The position numbers and the translations under genes were made by a program. A DNA stretch of 47,642 nt from Nocardiopsis alkaliphila YIM 80379 (GTDB lineage Bacteria; Actinomycetota; Actinomycetes; Streptosporangiales; Streptosporangiaceae). The notes beneath the pieces were generated by a model that was not told where the DNA came from, searched no databases, and was given only the letters and a program-made list of their open reading frames with translations. Shown here piece by piece: positions 40,050 to 47,245 of this stretch; position 1 is the first letter of the stretch; each line of letters begins with the position of its first letter. The stretch lies in contig NZ_ANBD01000019.1 in NCBI RefSeq assembly GCF_000341005.1, positions 1-47,642 on the forward strand, in the 5' to 3' direction.

Positions 40050-40055
40050 ACCCTA
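40050..40055 (-). promoter_or_regulatory. -10 element of TetR gene, leaderless layout
   Basis: The minus strand reads TAGGGT, seven bases, then GTG 40042. There is no clear -35. Confidence 0.45.
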
Positions 40056-40168
40056 AGGGATCGAGGTTTCGAGGAAGGGCCCCCGGGATTCGGGTTCCTC
40101 GACCCGTTCCGTGTATTGGCCGCCATTACGCACGTGACCTGTGGGGCCTCTTCCGGGGGAGATTTCGA

Positions 40169-40181
40169 GATGTGTCACATC
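40169..40181. promoter_or_regulatory. Dyad GATGTG-T-CACATC
   Basis: 6-bp perfect arms with a 1-bp centre, about 130 bp upstream of the TetR start and in the only A/T-rich stretch of that gap. It may be a TetR or global-regulator operator; weak evidence. Confidence 0.3.
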
Positions 40182-40203
40182 CCACATTTTGAGGGGTTTG
40201 AAT

Positions 40204-40239
40204 GGTCGGATTCCGCACGGGAGTGCGCGAAATCCGACC
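40204..40239 (-). terminator. Hairpin after dimethylargininase-like gene
   Basis: Outer arms GGTCGGATT and AATCCGACC (9 bp), inner arms CGCAC and GTGCG, loop GGGA. It begins 5 bp after the stop codon. Confidence 0.65.
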
Positions 40240-40244
40240 CGCGC

Positions 40245-41084
40245 TCATCGGACGGAGGGGTCCCGAAGTTCGAGGGTGCAGCACTTGGCTCCGCCCCCGG
40301 CCTTGCGAAGCTCGCCCATTTGGACGGGATGGACCGCGTACCCCAGGTCCCGCAGCCGGTCGGCGAGATCGACGGCCTCCGCGGCGAGGACCACGTTGTG
40401 GCCGTCGCTGACCGCGTTGAGGCCGAGGACGGCGGCGTCCGCCTCGGTGGCCGGTATCGCGTCGGGGTAGAGGGAGCGCAGCACCCGGCGACTGCCCTCG
40501 GAGAAGGCCCCCGGGTAATAGACGACGCGGTCGCCGGACGGGGCGAACAGAGCGGTGTCCAGGTGGTAGAAACGGGGGTCGACCAACTGCAGGGTCACCA
40601 CGGGGCGGCCCAGGAACCGTTCGGCCTCTTGGTGGGCGGCGGCCTCGGTGCGAAAGCCGGTGGCGGCGAGGATGACCTCGTCCAGGGTGATGAAGTCACC
40701 CTCGCCCTCGTTGACGTGCTTGGGTTCTTTGATCCGGGTGTATCCGGCGTTGTGGAACCAGTCGAGGTAGGCGGGCCCTTCGGGGGTGCGTTCGGCGCTG
40801 GCGAAACGCGCTCCGTAGACGCGACCGTCGACGACCAGACCACCGTTGGCGGCGAAGACCATGTCGGGCAGACCCTCGATGGGTTCGATTTCGCTCACCC
40901 GGTGCCCCAATGATCGATAAAGATCGCGAAGGGCCTCCCATTGCCGAATGGCACGTCGACGATCCACTCCGGCGTCCGGATTCATCCAGGGGTTGATCGT
41001 GTATTCCACCGCGAAGTGGGTGGGTCTGCACATCAGATAGTGCCGGGGTGGGGCCACCGGCGCCGACTCTAGGGGTCGAATCAC
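40245..41084 (-). CDS. ddaH: Dimethylargininase / amidinotransferase-fold hydrolase
   Basis: 279-residue member of the guanidino-group-modifying superfamily, which would convert N-methylated arginines to citrulline plus methylamine. Start MIRPLESAP, then YLMCRPTHFAVEYTINPWMN. Catalytic residues are His in RFYHLDTAL and Cys268/269 in GGGAKCCTLEL at the C-terminus, with an acidic contact in MVFAANGG and NEGEGDF. The length suits bacterial DDAH. GTG 41084 has GAGGAGG five bases upstream. Arginine deiminase activity is unlikely at this length. Agmatinase, two regulators and this gene suggest a guanidino-compound catabolic region. Confidence 0.85.
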   Translation of the reverse strand: MIRPLESAPVAPPRHYLMCRPTHFAVEYTINPWMNPDAGVDRRRAIRQWEALRDLYRSLGHRVSEIEPIEGLPDMVFAANGGLVVDGRVYGARFASAERTPEGPAYLDWFHNAGYTRIKEPKHVNEGEGDFITLDEVILAATGFRTEAAAHQEAERFLGRPVVTLQLVDPRFYHLDTALFAPSGDRVVYYPGAFSEGSRRVLRSLYPDAIPATEADAAVLGLNAVSDGHNVVLAAEAVDLADRLRDLGYAVHPVQMGELRKAGGGAKCCTLELRDPSVR

Positions 41085-41309
41085 GAAACCTCCTCATCGA
41101 GGTGGCTCGGAAGCCGAATGGCCCGCGGCCGTTCAGGCTTTTACCACACCGCGTTTCCGAGCCGTCGAACATCAGATACCCGCGTCCATGAGGCGTCAAC
41201 AGAGACTTTTTCGCGAACCGGGCGAAGAGCGGCGACGGCGGGTGCGAGCGTGACGCCCACGTGCGACCCGTGCACCACCCCACGCTACCGACCGACCAGA
41301 CGGTATTGC

Positions 41310-41315
41310 TAGGGT
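41310..41315 (+). promoter_or_regulatory. -10 element of alcohol dehydrogenase gene
   Basis: TAGGGT, 29 bp before ATG 41345. GGAG lies between them as a ribosome site. Confidence 0.35.
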
Positions 41316-41344
41316 CGCGACAGTTCTGCGATTGGAGCCCTCCC

Positions 41345-42439
41345 ATGACTACGACCGTCAAAGCAGCCGTCTTCCACGAGGTCGACGCACCACCACAGAT
41401 CCGTTCCCTGGTCCTGCCCGATCCCGGCCCCGGACAGGTACGGGTCCGCCTGGCGGCGGCGGGCGTGTGCCACTCCGATCTGTCCCTGTCCAACGGGACC
41501 CTGGCCCAGTCCTGGCCCGCGGTGCTGGGCCACGAGGGCGCCGGCACCATCGACGCGGTCGGCCCCGGGGTCGAGGACCTGGTGCCCGGTCAGCAGGTCA
41601 TCTTGAACTGGGCACCCGCCTGCCGGGAGTGCTGGTTCTGCCTACGGGGAGAGCCCTACCTGTGCGAACACGCACTGGACGGCACCAAGGCCCCCTACGC
41701 CGAACTCACCGATGGAACCCCGGTCTACGCCGGGTTGAGCACGGCCGCCTTCGCCGAGGCCACGGTCGTCCCGGCCAAGGCCGTGATCCCGCTACCGGAT
41801 GGAATCGACCCGGCGGTCGCCGCGGTGCTGGGATGCGCTGTGATCACCGGCTGGGGCGCCGTCAACAACGCGGCCCGGCTACGGGAGGGGCAGTCGGCGG
41901 TCGTCCTGGGACTGGGCGGGGTCGGACTGTCCGTGTTGCAGGCCGCCCGGGTGGCCGGAGCCGGCCCACTGATCGCGGTGGACGTCTCCCCCGACAAGGA
42001 GGAGCTGGCCCGATCCCTTGGCGCCACCGACTTCGTCGTCGCCGACGGATCCACCCACAGGGCCGTCCGAGGCCTCACCGGCGGACGTGGGGTCGACCAC
42101 GCCTTCGAGGTGGTGGGCAAGGCCCAGGTGGTGCGCACCGCCTGGAACTGCACACGCCGAGGCGGGACGGTGACCGTGGTGGGCCTGGGCTCGGCCAAGG
42201 ACGAGGTGTCCTTCAACGCCCTGGAGCTGTTCCACCAGGCCCGCACGCTACAGGGGTGCGTCTACGGCTCCAGTGACCCGGACCGGGACATCCCGCTGCT
42301 GGCGGAGTCGGTGCGCTCCGGTGACCTGCGGCTGTCGGCGATGATCACCGACGAGATCCCCTTGGAGGGCGTTCCCGCGGCCTTCGAGCGGATGCGTCAA
42401 GGCAAGGGCGGCCGATCCCTGGTGCGCTTCGGGAGGTGA
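41345..42439 (+). CDS. Zinc-dependent alcohol dehydrogenase (class III-like, MDR)
   Basis: 364-residue medium-chain dehydrogenase. Catalytic zinc ligands are Cys in GVCHSDLSL, His-Glu in GHEGAGTI and a later Cys; structural-zinc cysteines are in CRECWFCLRGEPYLC. The cofactor fold has GLGGVGLSVLQAA. It resembles the class III (glutathione- or mycothiol-dependent) and aryl-alcohol dehydrogenase branch, so it would oxidise an alcohol or hydroxymethyl-thiol adduct with NAD+. The gene is single, divergent from ddaH and convergent with the DhaKL operon. The substrate is not determined. Confidence 0.92.
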   Translation: MTTTVKAAVFHEVDAPPQIRSLVLPDPGPGQVRVRLAAAGVCHSDLSLSNGTLAQSWPAVLGHEGAGTIDAVGPGVEDLVPGQQVILNWAPACRECWFCLRGEPYLCEHALDGTKAPYAELTDGTPVYAGLSTAAFAEATVVPAKAVIPLPDGIDPAVAAVLGCAVITGWGAVNNAARLREGQSAVVLGLGGVGLSVLQAARVAGAGPLIAVDVSPDKEELARSLGATDFVVADGSTHRAVRGLTGGRGVDHAFEVVGKAQVVRTAWNCTRRGGTVTVVGLGSAKDEVSFNALELFHQARTLQGCVYGSSDPDRDIPLLAESVRSGDLRLSAMITDEIPLEGVPAAFERMRQGKGGRSLVRFGR

Positions 42440-42445
42440 AAGAAG

Positions 42446-42490
42446 GTTCGAGAGCCCGTGGTGTCGGACGGATACCACGGACTCCCGAAC
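42446..42490. terminator. Hairpin with symmetric mismatches after alcohol dehydrogenase
   Basis: Pairing segments are GTTCG/CGAAC, GAG/CTC, CCGTGGT/ACCACGG and TC/GA, with single mismatches between them and a GGACG loop. It begins 6 bp after the stop codon. Confidence 0.55.
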
Positions 42491-42495
42491 AGGGC

Positions 42496-42533
42496 GTCCC
42501 CATGGTGCTCCCCTCACGGCACACCATGGGGAC
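42496..42533. terminator. Second hairpin, end of DhaKL operon
   Basis: 12-bp perfect arms GTCCCCATGGTG and CACCATGGGGAC with a 14-nt loop, 4 bp beyond the kinase stop codon on the minus strand. Together with the previous hairpin it separates the convergent genes. Confidence 0.65.
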
Positions 42534-42537
42534 CGTC

Positions 42538-44253
42538 TCAGGACAGGACGTCGCGCAGTTCCTCCAGGAACCGCAGGAGGGCGACCGAGCCCGGGTCGCG
42601 CTCCCCCGCCCCGCGTTCACCCACCCAGGCGGCACGCCCCTTCGTCGAGGTCAGGGCGCTGGTCTCGACGACGGCGCGCTCGGCCGCGGACGCGGCGACC
42701 CGCGCGGCGATGGCCGCGTCGTCCACACCGACCAAGGCCTCTCGCACCGACAGCAATCCGTCCACGAACGTCTTGTCACCGGGCTGAGCACCGCCTCGTT
42801 CCCGCACTCGGCGGGAAACGGCCGCGGTCAAGCGCGCGGCGTCACGGACCGAGATGGCCGCGAGTTCCTCCGCCTCGGCCGCGGCGGCGAGCACACCCGC
42901 GCCGGTCAGCGCGGCGAACGTCGAGGGGTTGGCCGCCGCGAACGCCGTGGCCGCGCTCCGGAGCACGTCGGCGTGGTGTGCGTCCTCGGGCAGCGCGAGC
43001 AACGCCTCGCGAACGGCCTCCGCCCCGGAAGAGACCGTGATCCCCAAGTCTCCATCACCGAGCCGCGAATCCAGCAGCCGCAATTCCTCCGCGTGCGAGG
43101 GCATGCGTTCCATGACCTCGATCAGTGTGCCGCGCAGTGCACTGACGGTACCGGTGCGGCGGAGGGTGGGGGCCGAGGTCGTACCGGTACCGGCTCCGGC
43201 GGCACCGACGCCCTCCATAGGCGCCCGAGGTGCTTCCGTGTTCCCTTGACCGAAGAACGGGGAGGCGGCCGGGGCGTCGATCAGTTCGGCCAGTTCGTCG
43301 TCGAGTAGTAGCACCGAGACCGAGGCCCCCGCCATCTCCAGGCTCGTCGCGAACTCACCGATGTAGCGTCGGTGGATGACCACGCCGCGCTGTCCCAGTA
43401 CCTGATGGACCCGGCGGTAGATCAGGTACAACTCCTCCAGGGGAGTGGATCCCAGGCCGTTCACCAGGACCGCCACCCGGTCCCCGGTCACGGGTTCCAA
43501 TTCGCCGAGGATCTCGCTGAGGAAACGGTCGGTGATCGCGTCGGCCGTCTCCAACGGGCCCCGGTGACCGCCCGGCTCACCGTGGATACCGATCCCGACC
43601 TCCATCTCCCCCTCGTCGAGCGTGAACGTGGGTTCACCCGCGGCGGGGAGGATGGTGGGTGACAGACCCACTCCCATGGTGCGCGTGGCGTCCACGGTGC
43701 GCTGGGCCACCGAGCGCACCGTTTCCAGATCGGCACCGCGCTCGGCGCAGGCCCCCGCCGTCTTGTAGGCGAAGAACAGCCCCGCCACTCCGCGTCGGGT
43801 GTCCTCCTTGCCCCGGGGTGCGGACAGGACGTCGTCGGTGCCCAGCACGGTCGCCGTCGCGATGCCCTCCGCCGCCACGACGTCCGCGGCCAAGTCGAAG
43901 TTGTAGACGTCGCCGCCGTAGTTCCCGTACAGGTAGAGCACACCCGCGCCCCCGTCACAGGCGCGCGTGGCCGCGGCGATCTGTTCGGCGGAGGGTGAGG
44001 AGAACACGTTCCCCACCGCCACCCCGGTGGCCAGTCCCTGGCCCACGTACCCGAGGAACAAGGGAAGGTGACCGGAACCACCCCCGGTGACGATGCCGAC
44101 ACGGCCCTCGACCGGCGCGTCGGCACGAACCAGCGCCCTACGATCCCGGGTCGTCGCGCGCAACCGGTCGGGGTGCGCCATGAGCAGGGACTCGGTGACC
44201 TCGTCGACGAAGTCCTCCGGCCTGTTGATGATCTTCCTCAGCGCCATGCGCAC
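42538..44253 (-). CDS. Fused DhaK-DhaL kinase (dihydroxyacetone/erythrulose kinase family)
   Basis: 571-residue ATP-dependent kinase of a keto-sugar. The DhaK half (to about residue 330) has GGGSGHLPLF, where the active-site His62 is kept but the common GHEP Glu is Leu. NYGGDVYNF carries the catalytic Asp, and GIHGEPGG has the His that covalently holds the substrate. A linker of about 40 residues follows. The DhaL half has LLDSRLGDGDLGITV, with the metal Asp residues but Leu instead of the usual His of GDGDHG. These changes resemble tetrulose-kinase branches. GTG 44253 has GAGAGG seven bases upstream; ATG 44247 is second choice. It is the last gene of the TctCBA-DapA operon. Confidence 0.88.
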   Translation of the reverse strand: MRMALRKIINRPEDFVDEVTESLLMAHPDRLRATTRDRRALVRADAPVEGRVGIVTGGGSGHLPLFLGYVGQGLATGVAVGNVFSSPSAEQIAAATRACDGGAGVLYLYGNYGGDVYNFDLAADVVAAEGIATATVLGTDDVLSAPRGKEDTRRGVAGLFFAYKTAGACAERGADLETVRSVAQRTVDATRTMGVGLSPTILPAAGEPTFTLDEGEMEVGIGIHGEPGGHRGPLETADAITDRFLSEILGELEPVTGDRVAVLVNGLGSTPLEELYLIYRRVHQVLGQRGVVIHRRYIGEFATSLEMAGASVSVLLLDDELAELIDAPAASPFFGQGNTEAPRAPMEGVGAAGAGTGTTSAPTLRRTGTVSALRGTLIEVMERMPSHAEELRLLDSRLGDGDLGITVSSGAEAVREALLALPEDAHHADVLRSAATAFAAANPSTFAALTGAGVLAAAAEAEELAAISVRDAARLTAAVSRRVRERGGAQPGDKTFVDGLLSVREALVGVDDAAIAARVAASAAERAVVETSALTSTKGRAAWVGERGAGERDPGSVALLRFLEELRDVLS

Positions 44254-44312
44254 TCACACACCTCTCGCTCTATCGCCCTGGGGGCGGGTTCTGTGGACGT
44301 CCCGGGAGCCGG

Positions 44313-45182
44313 TCAGGCCAGGGCCTCGGCGGTCTCCCGAAGGGTGCGCAGGTCTTCCTCCAAGACGGCGTCGCCGCAGACCCTCGCCGGTCCGGCGGAG
44401 ATCCCTTGGACCTCCAGGCCCGCCTTCAGGTGCGGGATACTGCCGCTGCGCACCGCCGCCACAGCGCGTGCCACCAAGGGCTGTGCGGCGCGCACACCAT
44501 CGGTGTCACCACTGTTGAGGGCGTCGCGCAGCGCCACGAACGGCCGAGGGAAGACGGACGAGACGCCGGAGACCACACCGAGGCCGCCCGCACGCACGAA
44601 CTCCTCGAAGGCGATGTCGTTACCGGACAGGACGTCGAAACCGGTGGGGGCCTGGGCCAGGTAGGCCGACACCGACTCGTCGCTCTCACCGCTGATCTTG
44701 ACCCCGCGCACACCCACGTCGTGGAGGCGGCGCAGCACCGAGGGGGCCGCCGGGGTGGTGGAGCGCACCTGGAACAGGTAGGCGTGCACCTGCGCGTCAC
44801 CGGCGGCGGCCACCAGACGCTCGTAGTAACGCACCAGCGCGTCCTCGGGGGCGGGCAGGAAGAAGGGCGTGATGGCGGCGAATCGGGTCGCCCCGGCCTC
44901 GAGGGCGGCGCGGACCAGGGATTCGGCCTGACGGGGAGCGGCCGCCCCCACGTGGGCGTAGACCCTCTCCGGTCCGAAGACCTCCAGTGCCGTGCGGATG
45001 ACCCTGATCCGCTCCTGGTCCTCCAAAGCGGTGAACTCACCGGTGGTGCCGGCGACGAACACGCCGTCGACCCCCTGGTCGCGCACCGCCGTGAACAACG
45101 CGGCGGTGGCTTCGGGGTCGAGAGCCTCGTCTGAGGTGAAGGGGGTCGGAAGGGCGGTGATCACCTTCGCGTGGACGGACAT
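44313..45182 (-). CDS. DapA-family lyase (dihydrodipicolinate synthase/aldolase superfamily)
   Basis: 289-residue class I aldolase-like TIM barrel. The Schiff-base lysine is Lys162 in GVKISGES, the catalytic Tyr is about Tyr135 in AYLFQV (the usual Y-N-x-P is not kept), and the substrate-carboxylate motif is GTTGE (45-49). The family contains DapA, N-acetylneuraminate lyase, 2-keto-3-deoxy acid aldolases and dehydratases. The loss of N-x-P argues against a lysine-biosynthetic DapA, and the operon context points to sugar-acid or hydroxy-keto-acid catabolism. GAGGAG precedes ATG 45182. It stands 59 bp from the kinase gene and 49 bp from TctA. Confidence 0.85.
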   Translation of the reverse strand: MSVHAKVITALPTPFTSDEALDPEATAALFTAVRDQGVDGVFVAGTTGEFTALEDQERIRVIRTALEVFGPERVYAHVGAAAPRQAESLVRAALEAGATRFAAITPFFLPAPEDALVRYYERLVAAAGDAQVHAYLFQVRSTTPAAPSVLRRLHDVGVRGVKISGESDESVSAYLAQAPTGFDVLSGNDIAFEEFVRAGGLGVVSGVSSVFPRPFVALRDALNSGDTDGVRAAQPLVARAVAAVRSGSIPHLKAGLEVQGISAGPARVCGDAVLEEDLRTLRETAEALA

Positions 45183-45231
45183 GCGTGATTCTCCTCTGAT
45201 GGGAAAGGGGCGGTCACCGGTCGAATCCGGA

Positions 45232-46740
45232 TCAGGGTGCCGGGGTGGTGCCCTCGACGGCGCGGGCACGGCGCGCACGCCAGGCGCCTCGCAGCGGCGG
45301 GACGATGAGGGCGAGCCCGCTCACCGTCAGGAGGCCGAGGGCGATGGGGCTGGTCAAGATGTTCTCCACTCCACCGATCTCCAGAGCCCGACGGAGGTTG
45401 CCCTCGGCCAGACCGCCCAGGATCAGGCCGAGGACGACCGGACCGGGCGGGATCGCGAAACGCTTCAGGAAGAGGCCGAGGAGACCGAACACGAGCATCA
45501 CGGCGACGTCCAGGACGCTGTTGTTCACCGCGTAGGTGCCGACCATGCAGAAGACGAGGATGACCGCCCACAAGAAATGCTGTGGCAGTTCCAGGAGTTT
45601 GGCCACGCCACGCATGCGCAGGATGCTGATCACGAGTGCGACCACCGTGGCGATCAGCATGATCCCGGCGATGCTGTAGACCAAATCCGGCTGGTTGGAG
45701 AACAGGGACGGGCCGGGCTGGATGCCCCAAACGACCATGGAGCCGATCATGACGGCCATCACGGAGTCGCCGGGCAACCCCAAGGCCAGGGTCGTGGTGA
45801 CCGAACCACCGAGGGTGGAGTTGGAGGAGGTGTCCGCGGCGGTGATGCCCTCCAGCGACCCCTTGCCGAACTCCTCGGGACGTTTGGAGAGTCTGCGCGC
45901 CTGGTCCCAACCGAGGATGCCGGCGATGTCACCGCCGGTGGCGGGCACGATGCCGACCACGCCACCGACACCGCTACCGATGGCCATCGGCTTGAACATG
46001 GTGCGCCAGTCCGCACGGGTGGGGAACCAGCGACCGAAGTCCTTGATCGGCTCCACGGCTTGGCCTCGACGGTGCACGAGGATCTGGTTCATGACCTCGG
46101 CGATACCGAAGAGTCCGATGATCGCGGCGATGAAGGGGATGCCGTCGGACAGTTCCGAGACCCCGAACGTGAATCGTGGCGTGCCCGTGATGGGGTCCCG
46201 GCCCACGGCCGCCAAGAGCAGGCCCAGCCCACCCGCCATGAGCCCCTTGACGATCCGGCCGCCGGACACCCCGATCATCATGGTCAGACCGAACACGACC
46301 AGCGCGAACATTTCGGCGGGGCCGAAGTTCAGGGCCAGCCGGGACAGTGGGATGGCGGCGACCATGAGCAGGATCACGCCGACGATCGTTCCCCACGCCG
46401 AGGCGAAGGCGGACGAGGTCAGGGCCAGTCCCGCTCTGCCTTGGCGGGCCATGGGGTAACCGTCGAAGGTCGTGGAGATGGACGCCGGTGTGCCCGGGGT
46501 GTTGACGAGGATCGCCGGGACCCGGTCGCCGAAGTTGGCCGACACGTAGATCGTCAGCAAGACCGCCAGTCCCGGGAGCGGCTCCAGGGAGAGCGTGAAA
46601 CCACTGGCCAAGGCGACGGCCATGGTGGCGGTCACTCCGGGAAAGGCGCCGACGAGCATACCCAGGAGGGCACCCGCCGCGATGCACAGCAGGACCAGGG
46701 GGTCCAAGAGGGCACCGAAACCTTCGACTATCGGACTCAT
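45232..46740 (-). CDS. tctA: Tripartite tricarboxylate transporter, large membrane subunit TctA
   Basis: 502-residue permease with about 11-12 helices. The TctA signature is visible: VGAFPGVTATMAVAL near residue 30, ANFGDRVPAILVNTPGTPAS, IVPATGGDIAGILGWDQARR and TLALGLPGDSVMAVMIGSM. ATG 46740 overlaps the TctB stop as ATGA. It works with TctB and the periplasmic-type receptor TctC to import a carboxylate using the ion gradient. The substrate probably is what DapA-like and DhaKL enzymes degrade. Confidence 0.93.
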   Translation of the reverse strand: MSPIVEGFGALLDPLVLLCIAAGALLGMLVGAFPGVTATMAVALASGFTLSLEPLPGLAVLLTIYVSANFGDRVPAILVNTPGTPASISTTFDGYPMARQGRAGLALTSSAFASAWGTIVGVILLMVAAIPLSRLALNFGPAEMFALVVFGLTMMIGVSGGRIVKGLMAGGLGLLLAAVGRDPITGTPRFTFGVSELSDGIPFIAAIIGLFGIAEVMNQILVHRRGQAVEPIKDFGRWFPTRADWRTMFKPMAIGSGVGGVVGIVPATGGDIAGILGWDQARRLSKRPEEFGKGSLEGITAADTSSNSTLGGSVTTTLALGLPGDSVMAVMIGSMVVWGIQPGPSLFSNQPDLVYSIAGIMLIATVVALVISILRMRGVAKLLELPQHFLWAVILVFCMVGTYAVNNSVLDVAVMLVFGLLGLFLKRFAIPPGPVVLGLILGGLAEGNLRRALEIGGVENILTSPIALGLLTVSGLALIVPPLRGAWRARRARAVEGTTPAP

Positions 46741-47240
46741 AGCGGGACTCTCAAAAGGACGCCGAACAGAAGGTAGAGGATCGTGGTCACGACGACCGGG
46801 AAGAGGAGGAGCGCCTTCCATCCACGGCCACCGCCCAGCCAGGTCAAAGCGACGAACAACACCGCCGTGGAGACCCGGAAGTCGACGAAGTACCACAGGA
46901 CGCCGTAGCCCACGATCGACGCGACCATCGCGACGAGCCGCCACGTTCCTTGTCGGGTCGCGGTCTCCGGCACGTCCTCGGCCACGACCACGGTCGGCCG
47001 GAGCAGCGCCCCGGCGGCCAGGACCAGACTCAGCGACAACAGGAGGACGGCCAGCGACTCCGGCCACCACCTCGGGCTGAACTGGGTGAGGCGGGCCCCT
47101 TCGGGGATCTGTGCGGCCAGGACGAAGGCGACCACGGAGAGCGCGACGCCGGCCGCGGCGGGGACCAGGTCCCGTAGTCTGCGTCCCGGACGCGCACCAC
47201 CCGTGGTGGGCGCGTCCGGGGGTGTGGTCATGTCGGCCAC
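46737..47240 (-). CDS. tctB: Tripartite tricarboxylate transporter, small membrane subunit TctB
   Basis: 167-residue membrane protein with four hydrophobic helices, the first after a short Pro/Arg-rich N-terminus. PRWWPESLAVLLLSLSLVL and YFVDFRVSTAVLFVALTWLGG resemble TctB segments, which are weakly conserved. GTG 47240 lies 5 bp after the TctC stop; ATG 47231 is an alternative. Its stop overlaps the TctA start. Confidence 0.85.
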   Translation of the reverse strand: MADMTTPPDAPTTGGARPGRRLRDLVPAAAGVALSVVAFVLAAQIPEGARLTQFSPRWWPESLAVLLLSLSLVLAAGALLRPTVVVAEDVPETATRQGTWRLVAMVASIVGYGVLWYFVDFRVSTAVLFVALTWLGGGRGWKALLLFPVVVTTILYLLFGVLLRVPL

Positions 47241-47245
47241 GAGGC

